From Vreelandella neptunia (GTDB taxonomy: Bacteria > Pseudomonadota > Gammaproteobacteria > Pseudomonadales > Halomonadaceae), in NCBI RefSeq assembly GCF_022489065.1, contig NZ_JAKVTW010000001.1:806001-870000 (forward strand): 64,000 nucleotides of DNA, written 5' to 3'. The notes under the pieces are model-generated. The model made no database searches and had not been told where the DNA came from. It saw only the letters and a program-made list of their open reading frames with translations. The translations under genes and the position numbers were made by a program. Positions 50,776-60,778 of the stretch are shown in pieces. Positions within the stretch are counted from its first letter, which is position 1. The number at the start of each line of letters is the position of its first letter.

Positions 50776-51537
50776 ATGGTACTCACCGATAAAGTAATCG
50801 CGGTTACCGGCGGGGCGCGTGGGCTAGGTTATGCTGTCGCGTTACGCTTGGGGAAACAGGGCGCCCGAATGGCGCTGTTAGATATGAGCGCTGAAGCGTT
50901 GGACCAAGCGGTATCAAAGCTCTCTGCCGAAGGCGTTGATGCACAAGCGTTTGTGGTGGACGTTGCTGAAGAAGACTCAGTAGTCCAAGCATTTGCAGAT
51001 ATCGCACAGCGCATGGGTGCTATTAGTGGCTGTGTTAATAACGCAGGTATTACTCAGGACGCACTGCTGGTGAAATCAAAAGAGGGGCGCGTGGAAAAAC
51101 GCATGTCCTTGGAAGCTTGGCAGAATGTCATTAATGTTAATTTGACCGGTGTTTTTCTATGTGGGCGTGAAGCCGCTACGCAGATGATTGAAGCCGGGCA
51201 TGAAGGCGTGATCGTTAATATTTCCAGTATTTCCCGGGCGGGCAATATGGGGCAAAGCAACTACGCTGCTGCCAAAGCGGGCGTGCATGCTTTAACGGTT
51301 ACATGGAGTCAGGAGTTAGCGCGTTATGGCATTCGCACTGGCACCGTTGCGCCTGGGTTCATTGCTACCGAAATGACTGCTGCGATGCGCCCTGATATGT
51401 TGGAGCGTATCTCATCAAATGTGCCGCTAAAGCGCCTGGGTGAGCCTGATAATATTGCCCAAAGCGTCGCCTTTGTTATGGAGAACGACTACTTTAGCGG
51501 CCGGATCATTGAGTGCGATGGCGGCCTGCGGCTTTGA
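50776..51537 (+). CDS. Short-chain dehydrogenase/reductase, FabG-like
   Basis: 253 residues from the ATG at 50776, with AAGGAG upstream. Rossmann motif [12 protein letters not shown] near 9-20, NNAGIT near 90, catalytic serine in [10 protein letters not shown]-x3-K in SNYAAAKAG, and the C-terminal [13 protein letters not shown]. It would reduce a 3-oxoacyl or similar carbonyl with NAD(P)H. It stands alone, so it is probably not the housekeeping fabG of the fab cluster; exact substrate unknown. Confidence 0.93.
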   Translation: MVLTDKVIAVTGGARGLGYAVALRLGKQGARMALLDMSAEALDQAVSKLSAEGVDAQAFVVDVAEEDSVVQAFADIAQRMGAISGCVNNAGITQDALLVKSKEGRVEKRMSLEAWQNVINVNLTGVFLCGREAATQMIEAGHEGVIVNISSISRAGNMGQSNYAAAKAGVHALTVTWSQELARYGIRTGTVAPGFIATEMTAAMRPDMLERISSNVPLKRLGEPDNIAQSVAFVMENDYFSGRIIECDGGLRL

Positions 51538-51619
51538 TAAGCCGCTGAGCGAGCATTTGTGGTGGGAGGTGGCGAGCTAACGCTGCCTACCTCCCGCCAA
51601 CCTCATTAACAGGCTGACA

Positions 51620-52606
51620 CTAAAAATAGTCGCGACTAATTTCCCGCTGGAAATACATTTCCAGACGTAGCGTCATGGCCCAGCGAGGGTCGTAGCTTAC
51701 ATCGCGCTGAAAGTGTAGTTCCGGGATGACGTCGGCAAATAAGATGCCTTTATGGATGTCGCGACGGTACCGCGTTTGCAGAAAATAGTTGGTCATGCGG
51801 GGATTTGAAGCGCTCTCACCAATGGCAATCGCTGAATAGCGCAGTGCACTGCGACGATTGATGCGGTGATTGATTTCAGCAATTTCACTGTATTCAAGGG
51901 TGTCTTCTTCTTCCCGCCATTGAACGGTAGTGATAAACCTTAAGTGACGACGTTCGCTTAAAGGGCGACCCACATCCCAGCGCGTACGCGCAGAGTAGCC
52001 TTCATTATTGAACCACGACACCCGATTGTTTGATTCAAGTTGCCAGGGGCCTTCGCCGAGCTGCCACAGTCGCTCACTGGTAAAACGCACGTAGGGGTCG
52101 AGAGGAAGACGGAGGCGAACACCGGCTCCTACTCGGTTGCTCCAGTTTTCGCGCTTGTCGCGACTCTCCAGCCAATCCAGGCCTAGCGTGGAGCTACGAC
52201 GGTCGCGCTGATCATTAGCAAGCCGCCCTGAGCCTTGCTCTTCGAGCGTGCCTTGCGACTCTTCCGGGTCACTCTCGATGACCAGCCGCAGACGCTCTTC
52301 TGAGGTAGGTAGATCAATACGGTAGCGAAGGGTGGTATCGGCGCTGGTGCCGTCACCCTCCATCCAGTCAATTTCTTGACCAAACCTTAGATAAGACTCG
52401 TTCTTGGCCTGCATGTGATCGTCTGTGCCAAAAAAGCCATCAATGCGGCGCGAGGTGTTATCGACCCAGTTGCCTACACTTTCGCGAAACGGCTCTACGC
52501 GCTCTTCAGCCCACTCGGGTAAGTCGCTATCTTCCTCTTCGGCATAGGCGTTCGCCGCGACGGAAGTCATTATGCCGAGCCAGCAGAAGGTTATAATTTT
52601 ATGCAT
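51620..52606 (-). CDS. Outer-membrane beta-barrel-like protein
   Basis: 328 residues with a signal peptide (HKIITFCWLGIMTSVAANAY, cleavage about AYA-EE). After an acidic linker the protein shows many alternating, aromatic-rich strands (RVGAGVRLRLPLDPYVRFTS; MTNYFLQTRYRRDIHKGILF) and ends in the residue F (SRDYF), the hallmark of proteins inserted by the Bam machinery. No named family. It lies 52 bp upstream of the end of a small membrane protein gene on the same strand and may be co-transcribed with it. Confidence 0.75.
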   Translation of the reverse strand: MHKIITFCWLGIMTSVAANAYAEEEDSDLPEWAEERVEPFRESVGNWVDNTSRRIDGFFGTDDHMQAKNESYLRFGQEIDWMEGDGTSADTTLRYRIDLPTSEERLRLVIESDPEESQGTLEEQGSGRLANDQRDRRSSTLGLDWLESRDKRENWSNRVGAGVRLRLPLDPYVRFTSERLWQLGEGPWQLESNNRVSWFNNEGYSARTRWDVGRPLSERRHLRFITTVQWREEEDTLEYSEIAEINHRINRRSALRYSAIAIGESASNPRMTNYFLQTRYRRDIHKGILFADVIPELHFQRDVSYDPRWAMTLRLEMYFQREISRDYF

Positions 52607-52658
52607 CGAGTGGTTCCAGTCTTAGCGTGCTTCGCCGCTTAGTTTTAAAAAACTGTAG

Positions 52659-53288
52659 TTAGCGTGCCTTATGGGTTTCTATCTCTTTTGCCCACTCAAG
52701 TACACGCTTGCGTTGGCCACGGCTGTTAAGACGACTGGTATCGACTTTGGCCGGAATAAGCTGGCGATTGGGCGCGGCGTTTAAATCAAGATTAAAGGTC
52801 CGTGATGCCCCCATGGGCATATCTTCGGACCCATAAATGGCAATGACACGAATTTCGAGCTGAAGATTTTGCTCATTTAGCAAATCATCTTCAAGTTCCC
52901 AATACTCTTTAACCTGATTCACAATGTCACCAAACGTTTGGATGTTCAGATAATCACCTGAAGCCAGCGGACCTTGATGGGTGCGATCACTATTTTCATT
53001 TTGTTCGCTGCCACGCTGCTGGTACTCCACTACATCGAGATTGTAGCTGTGTTTTTGCGTATGCATTACCGCTACAAGGTGTTGAATATAGATCGCTTCA
53101 CTGCTCATATTGCTGATTAAACAGGTCGCATCGACGCCAGTGCCTCTTCCGCGATTAATAATAACGCGAGGGCGTCGTTGACGGACATAGCCGTCGTAGA
53201 GCAATTGGGCGTAAAAAACCCATACGAAGAGGGTGCAAACACTCGCGATTGCCGAGATAGCTTGAGCGTTATCGTTGAGCCATTCCAT
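52659..53288 (-). CDS. Unknown single-helix membrane protein
   Basis: 209 residues. One N-terminal membrane helix (AISAIASVCTLFVWVFYAQL, about 10-30) is followed by a basic stretch and a soluble domain of beta type (RPRVIINRGRGTGVDATCLI). Similar proteins are found as conserved unknowns. First gene of a pair with the beta-barrel protein. Confidence 0.75.
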   Translation of the reverse strand: MEWLNDNAQAISAIASVCTLFVWVFYAQLLYDGYVRQRRPRVIINRGRGTGVDATCLISNMSSEAIYIQHLVAVMHTQKHSYNLDVVEYQQRGSEQNENSDRTHQGPLASGDYLNIQTFGDIVNQVKEYWELEDDLLNEQNLQLEIRVIAIYGSEDMPMGASRTFNLDLNAAPNRQLIPAKVDTSRLNSRGQRKRVLEWAKEIETHKAR

Positions 53289-53542
53289 TATGTGAGATCC
53301 TTCTCATAAGTGTTGGAGGTTGTCTTGGGCGACAGATGATAGATAGTAGTGGCGTCAGTAACCCTGATTTAGGTCATTGACGATCACTTTTTTTGATTAT
53401 TCAAACAGAGCCTAGCGGAAAACGGGAGGCAAGTCAGCCTGTTAAAGGGGGAGTGATGCGGTAAATCCCAAGCACGCAAAAAAATGGCAATAAGCCATTA
53501 ATTATTCAATATAAAAAAGAAGCTTGCTAGGAGGTTGAATCA
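53289..53542. other. Intergenic between membrane-protein gene and tRNA-Leu
   Basis: AT-rich, no gene apart from the small ORF that follows at 53543. AATGGCAATAAGCCATT at 53483-53499 is a small inverted repeat (AATGGC/GCCATT). Confidence 0.45.
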
Positions 53543-53605
53543 ATGGTTGTCAGTTTCGGCAATATTGAGACATTAACACAGGAAGGGGTTAAGCTAATCG
53601 TTTGA
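53543..53605 (+). CDS. Possible 20-residue leader or microprotein
   Basis: AGGAGG stands 8 bases before ATG, the best ribosome site in this part of the window. The peptide is MVVSFGNIETLTQEGVKLIV and then a TGA. It is too short for a family match and faces the minus-strand tRNA gene. Confidence 0.35.
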   Translation: MVVSFGNIETLTQEGVKLIV

Positions 53606-53620
53606 AAACTAACAAGTAAT

Positions 53621-53705
53621 TGGTGCGGATGGGGAGACTCGAACTCCCACACCTTACGGCACTAGAACCTAAATCTAGCGTGTCTACCAATTCCACCACA
53701 TCCGC
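53621..53705 (-). tRNA. tRNA-Leu (anticodon UAG)
   Basis: 85 nt including the encoded CCA. GCGGATG/CATCCGC acceptor stem; D-arm GGTGGAATTGGTAGAC; anticodon stem CTAGA/TCTAG with loop TTTAGGT (anticodon TAG); long variable arm TGCCGTAAGGTGT; T-arm GGGAGTTCGAGTCTCCC. All are standard for a class II leucine tRNA. Confidence 0.97.
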
Positions 53706-53805
53706 TAAGACGAGGCGTATATTATCAACTCTGTGTTAGAAGTCAATCATGAATTGACTATTAATCCTTCTGGTGTGGAGTAAATATGGTCGTAAAGGAG
53801 CAAGC

Positions 53806-54510
53806 ATGGTTCTAAAACAGTGGCTACAGAGAGGAGGCCATTGGGTAAAGCAGGCCATGCCAGGCTATTGCGCTTTTTGTCTGGCACCGGCGTTAGCGGG
53901 GCGGGGGTGGTGCTCAGCCTGTTTGTTCGAGCTGCCATGGAATAACCATGCCTGCCGTCAGTGTGGCGACCCTGTTTTGCATGGATTGGAATTGTGTGGG
54001 CATTGCTTAATTGATCAACCAGCATTTTCTACGACTCAGGCTGGGTTGCTGTATCAAGGGCCTATTAAACAGTTGATCCATGATTTTAAATTTCATGCCG
54101 CCACACGTTCGGGCACACTATTAGCCGAGCTAATGCTACTAACCCCACCGACTGCCTTGGGAAATGCTCTATTGTCGGTCCCGATGCATCCAGCTCATGC
54201 TCGCACGCGAGGGTTTAATCAATCCCGATGGTTGAACGAGAGGCTAAGCCGCCAGCTTGGGGTGCCAATGGTGAGTGCCCGGCGTATAAAGAATTCCCCT
54301 TCCCAGCGCACGTTGAATCGTCGCCAGCGGGCTGCCAATCTTGCGGATGCGTTTGTATTCGAAACGCCGCCCCCGGCGCATATCACAATAATCGACGATG
54401 TGGTCACCACTGGTTCAACGGGGCATGCATTAGCGCAAGCCGCGCTGGAGGCCGGTGCTACGCGTGTTGATATTTGGGCGGCCGCGCGGACACCTCTAGG
54501 CAAGGGTTGA
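53806..54510 (+). CDS. ComF-family phosphoribosyltransferase-like protein
   Basis: 234 residues from the ATG at 53806, with AAAGGAG upstream. Two zinc-ribbon-like pairs at the start (CAFC, CSAC, CRQC, CGHC) are followed by a type I PRTase domain with the PRPP loop ITIIDDVVTTGSTG near 200. ComF proteins take part in natural DNA uptake, moving single-stranded DNA across the inner membrane; in this group a related role in DNA or cofactor salvage is also possible. Confidence 0.9.
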   Translation: MVLKQWLQRGGHWVKQAMPGYCAFCLAPALAGRGWCSACLFELPWNNHACRQCGDPVLHGLELCGHCLIDQPAFSTTQAGLLYQGPIKQLIHDFKFHAATRSGTLLAELMLLTPPTALGNALLSVPMHPAHARTRGFNQSRWLNERLSRQLGVPMVSARRIKNSPSQRTLNRRQRAANLADAFVFETPPPAHITIIDDVVTTGSTGHALAQAALEAGATRVDIWAAARTPLGKG

Positions 54511-54564
54511 TAGAATAGCGCTTTTGCTGAATCAACACTCTTTTTGTCAACCCAGGAGTGACCG

Positions 54565-55539
54565 ATGTCACACCCGTTTAGCTCCCTCTCACCCGATTTG
54601 GTGATGTCTGCCGTAGAGTCACTCGACATTTGGCCAGCAGGTGAGCCCTTTGCGCTAAATAGCTACGAAAATCGTGTGCTCATGTTTCGCGATGACGATG
54701 GTAAAAACTGGATTGTTAAATTTTATCGACCTGACCGTTGGTCAGATGCGGCGATTCAGGAAGAGCACGATTTTTTACAGGAGCTCACCAACCAACAAGT
54801 GCCGGTAGTGGCACCCTGGCGTGATAAGGCGGGTGTCTCATTACACTACTTTAAAGCGTATCGATTTTCGCTGTTTCCCCACTGCCCAGGCCAAGCCCCC
54901 GAGCTGGATAACCCTTCGCATTTGTTTGCGATGGGCGAGGTGCTAGGGCGGTTACATGAAGTGTCAGCCAAAAAAGCCTTTCAGCACCGTCCAACGTTAG
55001 AGATGGCAAGTGGGGTACTAGATGCTCAGCAGCGGGTGCTCAATAGCGAGAGGCTGACGCTTCATCAGTGTCGGGCCTATGAACGAGTGATCGAGAAAAC
55101 CCATCAGCACCTTTTAAAACATAATGTTCCCGCTAGCAGCCTGATTCGCTGCCATGGAGACTGCCATTTGGGCAATGTGCTGGGGCGTGACGAGCAGTTT
55201 ACGCTGGTCGATTTTGACGACTGCGTGAAGGCGCCCGCAATTCAGGATCTATGGATGCTACTGCCAACGGATGACCCTCAAGGCTGGCGATCCTATTTGA
55301 GCGAAATAACCGAAGGGTATGAGGAGACAGGCTCCTTTCCTACTGAGCAGATGTCGCTGATAGAGCCGTTGAGAAGTTATCGCTTGATTAGGCACTCTGC
55401 GTGGCTGGTATCACGCTGGGATGATCCTGCGTTTCCTCGCGCCTTCCCTTGGCTGGCGGATAGCGGCTATTGGGATCAGCATATCCGCCAATTAGAGCAG
55501 CAGTGCCTTCAGTTAGACAACCCTCGCTGGCTGGCGTAA
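54565..55539 (+). CDS. srkA: Stress response kinase SrkA (YihE family)
   Basis: 324 residues. Aminoglycoside-phosphotransferase fold: lysine in WIVKFYRPDRWSD, catalytic loop RCHGDCHLGNVL near 198-209 and metal-binding DFDDCVKAPAIQD near 217-229. SrkA is a serine/threonine kinase that protects from death under envelope stress in E. coli. AGGAGTG lies before the ATG. Confidence 0.93.
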   Translation: MSHPFSSLSPDLVMSAVESLDIWPAGEPFALNSYENRVLMFRDDDGKNWIVKFYRPDRWSDAAIQEEHDFLQELTNQQVPVVAPWRDKAGVSLHYFKAYRFSLFPHCPGQAPELDNPSHLFAMGEVLGRLHEVSAKKAFQHRPTLEMASGVLDAQQRVLNSERLTLHQCRAYERVIEKTHQHLLKHNVPASSLIRCHGDCHLGNVLGRDEQFTLVDFDDCVKAPAIQDLWMLLPTDDPQGWRSYLSEITEGYEETGSFPTEQMSLIEPLRSYRLIRHSAWLVSRWDDPAFPRAFPWLADSGYWDQHIRQLEQQCLQLDNPRWLA

Positions 55540-55589
55540 GCGGTATTTAAAGCGCGTTATTAACGAGTGTTTACGCTAGTCGTTAATGC

Positions 55590-56150
55590 TCAGTCAGGCA
55601 CGGCTTCTTCGCGGGGCACAGGATTGGCGACACCTTCTCCATCTGCCTGGCGACGCTGTTCGTTGAGCTCTGCAGAAGGATTATCCAACTCCTCAATCTC
55701 AACCGCTTGATCCAGCGTAAGAAGAAACGCCTGACCGGGTGAGAGCGTACATGAAGCGCCTTCACAAGCAATGCCGTACTGACCATCCTCTGCATAGGCG
55801 CTGGCACTGAACTCGCCCGTGAAAATATCACTGTCAGCGTCGTGGGTTTCAATGCAGGTGGCCTCTTGCGTAGTAACACGAACACGCTCATCCACTAACT
55901 GAGCATTACCCACGATAACGCAGTATTCAGGCAGCGAGTGTGAGGCGCCTGCTGCTTGAGTTGGGTGTAGCAGAATATCGCTAAGCCGCGTTTGGTCGGA
56001 GGAGAAGGTAAGTTCCTCAACAACCTCAACGCCGACGGTCGCTTCATTGGGCAGTGAAAGAGTCGCTTCAGCAGCGGCTGCAATAAGTGGCGTAGCGAAA
56101 AAAGGTGTCACGAGGGCGGTTGCCCAAAAAGACGTTGGCTTAAATGACAT
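55590..56150 (-). CDS. Unknown periplasmic protein
   Basis: 186 residues with a signal peptide (SFKPTSFWATALVTPFFATP, cleavage near AAA). The mature protein is acidic, has four cysteines (YCVIV, ATCIE, IACEGASC) that could form two disulfides, and a glutamate-rich end. No family recognised. Single gene. Confidence 0.7.
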   Translation of the reverse strand: MSFKPTSFWATALVTPFFATPLIAAAAEATLSLPNEATVGVEVVEELTFSSDQTRLSDILLHPTQAAGASHSLPEYCVIVGNAQLVDERVRVTTQEATCIETHDADSDIFTGEFSASAYAEDGQYGIACEGASCTLSPGQAFLLTLDQAVEIEELDNPSAELNEQRRQADGEGVANPVPREEAVPD

Positions 56151-56459
56151 GGCGAGCTCTCATGATAGGTGCCTGCAATAAAGGCGGTAAAATAGTAACG
56201 ATTTATCATATCACAGGCCCCTGGGTTGCAAAGTGAACAACGCGGCACTCTGCCACAGGCGAGCTAGGTGCGGTAAAATACTCTTTTTGCTTAATAATCG
56301 TTGTGCAGGTTTTTTTAAAAGTATATCTTTTGTATAAGTTGTTAAGAGTAGCCGATGGCTAATGGCGCTCTCCAGACGATTTTATTTACCTACGCAAAAG
56401 GATATTGATTTAAGTGACTGCTAGGACGCGATTGCGAACAGTTTTTGATGAGGTTTCAC
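56151..56459. other. Intergenic upstream of folE
   Basis: 309 bp between divergent genes. No ORF of note. It contains AT-rich stretches suited to promoters for both sides, but no operator or riboswitch that I can identify. Confidence 0.45.
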
Positions 56460-57011
56460 ATGTCCGATGATATCGCCGATCACTACCGCCAGATAATTTC
56501 CGCACTTGGCGAAGACCCTGATCGCGAAGGGTTAAGAGATACGCCGAAGCGTGCAGCCAAGGCTATGCAATTTTTGAATGCAGGCTACACTCAGTCGTTG
56601 GACAACATTATTAATGGCGCGGTATTTGAGTCGCAAACGGATGAAATGGTGCTGGTAAAAGATATTGAGTTGTACTCAATGTGTGAGCACCACTTACTGC
56701 CTTTTATCGGCAAGTGCCATATTGCCTATCTGCCCAATGGCAAAGTATTAGGGCTATCCAAGTTTGCCCGCATTGTTGATATGTATGCACGCCGTATGCA
56801 GATTCAAGAGAACCTGACTCGTCAGATCGCCGATGCTGTTCAGGAAGTGACCCAGGCCAAGGGCGTTGCTGTTGTCATTGAGGCGCGTCACCTCTGCATG
56901 ATGATGCGTGGTGTGGAGAAGCAAAATTCCAGCATGACCTCATCGGTAATGTTGGGTGGTTTTCGCAGTAATCAGGCGACGCGCCACGAATTCTTAATGC
57001 TCATAAACTAA
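56460..57011 (+). CDS. folE: GTP cyclohydrolase I FolE
   Basis: 183 residues from the ATG at 56460 (MSDDIADHY), with TGAGG upstream; a start 15 bases earlier is possible. Zinc ligands C-E-HH in [10 protein letters not shown] and the later cysteine in [10 protein letters not shown] are in place, as is [10 protein letters not shown]. It makes dihydroneopterin triphosphate for folate. This is the type IA (zinc) enzyme. Confidence 0.97.
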   Translation: MSDDIADHYRQIISALGEDPDREGLRDTPKRAAKAMQFLNAGYTQSLDNIINGAVFESQTDEMVLVKDIELYSMCEHHLLPFIGKCHIAYLPNGKVLGLSKFARIVDMYARRMQIQENLTRQIADAVQEVTQAKGVAVVIEARHLCMMMRGVEKQNSSMTSSVMLGGFRSNQATRHEFLMLIN

Positions 57012-57130
57012 GTTTTCCAGTCGTTATTGGCTGTCAAAGCACGCCGTAAACTTGGTCTAAAGGGGTGTTTCGTCTTAGCATGAAGTGGTTAATGAGCCTA
57101 TAAGGCCAACATTTTGGTCAGGAGTCTGTC

Positions 57131-58588
57131 ATGGAAGCGCTTAAAGAAACACAGCTATATTGCCCCTTTGCTTATATTGACGGCAGCTGGGTTGCAGCGG
57201 ATAGCGGCGAGCAAATCACCGTACTAAACCCGGCAACCGGCGAAGCGATTGGCGATATTCCTCGCTTGGGTAAAGCAGAGACTGAGCGGGCGATTGACGC
57301 AGCAGATGCAGCACTGCCAGCGTGGCGTGCCCTCACTGCTCAGGAGCGAGCGGATTTACTGCTGAAATGGCACGACCTGATGATGGAGCATCAGCAGGAT
57401 CTCGCCATGCTGATGACCTACGAACAGGGTAAGCCGCTTAAAGAAGCCGCTGGTGAAATTGCCTATGCAGCAAGCTTTCTACGCTGGTTTGCCGAAGAAG
57501 CGCGCCGCGTTTATGGTGAAACCATTCCGGCGGCTAAGGCTAACCAGCGCATTGTGGTTACCAAACAGCCCGTGGGCGTTGTAGGGGCGATAACGCCCTG
57601 GAATTTCCCTGCGGCGATGATCACCCGTAAAGCGGGCGCCGCGCTGGCGGCAGGCTGCACGATAGTGGTTAAGCCTGCCAGCCAGACACCGTTTTCAGCC
57701 ACGGCGCTGGCGCTATTGGCAGAGCGAGCCGGTATTCCACGTGGTGTGTTCAATGTGGTGCCTGGCAGTGCCAGCGATATTGCTCAAGCCATGACCCAAT
57801 CGCCGAAAGTGCGCAAGATTACTTTCACGGGGTCTACCGAAGTTGGGCGCAAATTGATGGCGCAAGCGGCAGAGCACGTGCAGAAGATCTCGCTTGAGCT
57901 GGGAGGCAATGCGCCGTTTATCGTGTTTGAAGATGCCGATCTAGATGCCGCGGTGGAAGGGGCGATGGCCGCCAAATTTCGTAATGCTGGCCAAACCTGT
58001 GTGTGTACCAACCGCTTTTTAGTTCAGTCCAGCGTGATTAATGCCTTTTGTGAAAAGTTGGCAGTCGCGATGAACAGCGAGCTGCATGTTGGCGATGGCA
58101 CCAAGCCGAATATCAATATTGGGCCGCTCATCGATCAAAATGCCGTCAAGAAAGTCAGCGAGCATGTGCAGGATGCGATCGATAATGGCGCTGAGCTGTT
58201 GTTAGGTGGCCATCCTCATCCGCTGGGTGGCAATTTCTTTACACCTACGCTGATCAGCTTTGCCACTGACAAGATGAAAGTGGCCCACGAAGAGACCTTT
58301 GGGCCACTCGCGGCTGTCTTCCCGTTTGATGATGAAGAGACCGCAATCGAGATGGCCAACGATACCCAGTATGGCTTGGCCTCCTATTTCTACTCGCGTG
58401 ATCTGTCCCGCGTATGGCGTGTGGCCGAGGCGCTGGAGTACGGTATGGTGGGTATTAATACGGGCGCTATTTCCAACGCCGCTGCGCCGTTTGGTGGGGT
58501 AAAAGCTTCAGGCCTAGGTCGTGAAGGTGGCCATCAGGGCTTGGAAGAGTACCTGGAAACCAAGTATCTGTGTATTGATCTTGGCTAA
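57131..58588 (+). CDS. gabD: Succinate-semialdehyde dehydrogenase type (GabD-like)
   Basis: 485 residues. Aldehyde dehydrogenase landmarks: TPWNFPAAMI near 155, cofactor motif FTGSTEVGRKL near 232, catalytic E in LELGGNAPFIV near 255 and catalytic C in GQTCVCTNR near 289. The sequence GKPLKEAAGEI and NTGAISNAAAPFGGVKASG near the end fit NAD(P)-dependent succinate-semialdehyde dehydrogenase of the GabD type. No GABA transaminase adjoins, so other semialdehydes are possible. AGGAG precedes the ATG. Confidence 0.88.
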   Translation: MEALKETQLYCPFAYIDGSWVAADSGEQITVLNPATGEAIGDIPRLGKAETERAIDAADAALPAWRALTAQERADLLLKWHDLMMEHQQDLAMLMTYEQGKPLKEAAGEIAYAASFLRWFAEEARRVYGETIPAAKANQRIVVTKQPVGVVGAITPWNFPAAMITRKAGAALAAGCTIVVKPASQTPFSATALALLAERAGIPRGVFNVVPGSASDIAQAMTQSPKVRKITFTGSTEVGRKLMAQAAEHVQKISLELGGNAPFIVFEDADLDAAVEGAMAAKFRNAGQTCVCTNRFLVQSSVINAFCEKLAVAMNSELHVGDGTKPNINIGPLIDQNAVKKVSEHVQDAIDNGAELLLGGHPHPLGGNFFTPTLISFATDKMKVAHEETFGPLAAVFPFDDEETAIEMANDTQYGLASYFYSRDLSRVWRVAEALEYGMVGINTGAISNAAAPFGGVKASGLGREGGHQGLEEYLETKYLCIDLG

Positions 58589-58664
58589 GCCTGATCCTCA
58601 CTTTTCAGCCCTTACTTTTAAGTAAAGCTCTTAAGTAAACTGTTAAGTAAAAGCGGTACAAAAA

Positions 58665-58701
58665 AGCCCCCATCAGCGCACTGCTGATGGGGGCTAATTT
58701 T
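58665..58701. terminator. Bidirectional terminator between gabD-like and purH
   Basis: AGCCCCCATCAGC-GCACT-GCTGATGGGGGCT, 13-bp perfect stem, followed by AATTTTT on the plus side and TTTTTGT on the minus side; it serves both convergent genes. Confidence 0.9.
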
Positions 58702-58764
58702 TACGCGATCACTTTAAATGCCGATAGCATGGTGGAGCTTAGTGGTTGAGCTAGATGGAAGAGC

Positions 58765-60363
58765 TTAGTGTCGGAAATGACGCATGCCGGTAAATACCAT
58801 CGCAATACCCGCCTCATTGGCAGCGTCGATCACTTCCTGGTCACGCATAGAGCCACCCGGTTGAATCACGGCGGTAATGCCTGCTGCTGCAGCAGCATCA
58901 ATGCCATCGCGGAAGGGGAAGAAAGCGTCAGATGCCATGACGGAGCCGGGAACCGACAGCCCTTCATCGGCGGCCTTAATGCCGGCAATTTTAGCTGAAT
59001 AGACGCGGCTCATCTGGCCTGCGCCAACGCCTACGGTTTGGCCGCTTTTGGCATATACAATGGCGTTGGACTTAACGAATTTGGCTACCCGCCAAGCAAA
59101 AGCCAGATCACGCAGCTCTTGTTCGCTAGGTGCGCGCTTGCTGACGACGGTCAAGTCGTCGCGGGTGACCATCCCGTCATCGCGCTCTTGCACCAGTAAG
59201 CCGCCATTGACGCGTTTAAAGTCCAGCGCCGGTTGCTGCTCGGCGGGCCAGTGAGCGCTGACGTCCAGCAAGCGTACGTTTTGCTTATTTGCCACGATAG
59301 CGGCGGCTTCATCGCTAATGCCGGGGGCAATAATGACCTCGACAAACTGGCGGTTGATAATCGCCTGGGCTGCTTCGGCGTCCAGTGGCGTATTGAAAGC
59401 GATAATGCCGCCAAATGCACTGGTAGGGTCGGTGGCAAAGGCTTTGTCGTAAGCGGCTAAGGCGGTTTCGCCAATAGCGACGCCGCAGGGATTGGCGTGT
59501 TTAACGATCACGCAGGCCGTTTCTGTAAAAGCTTTTACGCATTCAAACGCAGCGTCGGTATCGGCCACATTGTTATACGAAAGCGGCTTGCCCTGGAGCA
59601 TTTTGGCGGTAGCGACACTGGGCTCGCTCGCCTGCGGGTCAATGTAGAAGGCCGCCTGCTGATGGGGATTTTCGCCATACCTCATGTCCTGCTTTTTATC
59701 GAGCTGCAGGTTAAAGGTGCGGGGGAAGGTTTCATCGGCAGTCGTGACTTTGCGACCTAGGTAGTCGGCAATCGCGCCATCGTAGCCAGCGGTATGCTCA
59801 AACGCTTTCACTGCTAAATCGAAGCGCGTAGCGCGACTGACCTGGCCATCTTGGGCGGCCAGCTCGCCCAGTACTCGTGCGTAGTCACTGCTATTGACCA
59901 CGATAGTGGTGTAAACGTGGTTTTTGGCGCAGGCGCGTACCATGGTGGGGCCGCCGATATCGATATTCTCGATGGCGTCTTCCAGGGTGCAGTCGGGCTT
60001 GGCAACCGTGGCGGCAAACGGGTAGAGGTTAACCACCACCATGTCGATCGGCGTGATGCCGTTCTCAGCCATAACGGCATCGTCTTGGCCACGACGAGCC
60101 AAGATACCGCCGTGGATTTTGGGGTGCAGCGTTTTAACCCGGCCATCCATAATTTCGGGGAAACCGGTGTGTTCAGACACTTCTTTCACTGCAATGGCAT
60201 TTTCTTTCAGCAGGCGAAAAGTACCGCCAGTGGAGAGGAGTTCAACGCCGTGTTCAGTAAGGCCGCGGGCGAATTCCACAATGCCGGTTTTATCAGAAAC
60301 ACTCAAAAGAGCGCGGCGGACGGGGGTAGCGTTGCTGTCAGTCAGGGGAGAATTATCAGCCAT
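58765..60363 (-). CDS. purH: Bifunctional AICAR transformylase/IMP cyclohydrolase PurH
   Basis: 532 residues from the ATG at 60363 (MADNSPLTD); upstream codons run over the fis side. N-terminal MGS-like cyclohydrolase ([34 protein letters not shown]), C-terminal AICARFT domain with catalytic K-H in [11 protein letters not shown]. Makes IMP in the last two steps of purine synthesis. It follows fis on the same strand, the common order in this group. Confidence 0.98.
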   Translation of the reverse strand: MADNSPLTDSNATPVRRALLSVSDKTGIVEFARGLTEHGVELLSTGGTFRLLKENAIAVKEVSEHTGFPEIMDGRVKTLHPKIHGGILARRGQDDAVMAENGITPIDMVVVNLYPFAATVAKPDCTLEDAIENIDIGGPTMVRACAKNHVYTTIVVNSSDYARVLGELAAQDGQVSRATRFDLAVKAFEHTAGYDGAIADYLGRKVTTADETFPRTFNLQLDKKQDMRYGENPHQQAAFYIDPQASEPSVATAKMLQGKPLSYNNVADTDAAFECVKAFTETACVIVKHANPCGVAIGETALAAYDKAFATDPTSAFGGIIAFNTPLDAEAAQAIINRQFVEVIIAPGISDEAAAIVANKQNVRLLDVSAHWPAEQQPALDFKRVNGGLLVQERDDGMVTRDDLTVVSKRAPSEQELRDLAFAWRVAKFVKSNAIVYAKSGQTVGVGAGQMSRVYSAKIAGIKAADEGLSVPGSVMASDAFFPFRDGIDAAAAAGITAVIQPGGSMRDQEVIDAANEAGIAMVFTGMRHFRH

Positions 60364-60412
60364 TAGAGTGCTCGTGTGCAGAGTCGAGAATAAAAACAAC
60401 AACGCCCCATGG

Positions 60413-60778
60413 TTATGGGGCGTCACCTTCGATAAGTCCGTATTGCTTGAGTTTTTTGCGCAGGGTGCCACGGTTCAGCCCCAGTACATCCGCAGCACGG
60501 GTCTGGTTGCCGTCAGTGTGCTCCAGGACGCAGGCCAGTAAAGGCGCCTCTACTTCGGCCATGACCATCGCGTATAGATCGGTAGCCTGGCTGCCGTCCA
60601 AATGCTCAAAGTAGCGGCGCATGGCCGTTTCAACCGCCTCTCTAAGCGGTTGTGGGGGTGAGCTGGCAGTAGGGTCCGCTAGCGTGCCCGCTAAATGGGA
60701 GTTGCTCTCGTAAAAGGCGTCGCTGGATACATCGGCGCTTGAGTAGGTATCGCTAGAGAGAAGATCGCGTTCGGTCAT
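60413..60778 (-). CDS. fis: DNA-binding protein Fis
   Basis: 121 residues from the ATG at 60778. The C-terminal helix-turn-helix ([26 protein letters not shown]) is standard; the N-terminal 40 residues are longer than E. coli Fis, as usual in Halomonadaceae and Pseudomonas. Nucleoid protein and regulator of rRNA transcription and recombination. Start overlaps the dusB stop by 4 bp, the usual dusB-fis operon. Confidence 0.96.
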   Translation of the reverse strand: MTERDLLSSDTYSSADVSSDAFYESNSHLAGTLADPTASSPPQPLREAVETAMRRYFEHLDGSQATDLYAMVMAEVEAPLLACVLEHTDGNQTRAADVLGLNRGTLRKKLKQYGLIEGDAP

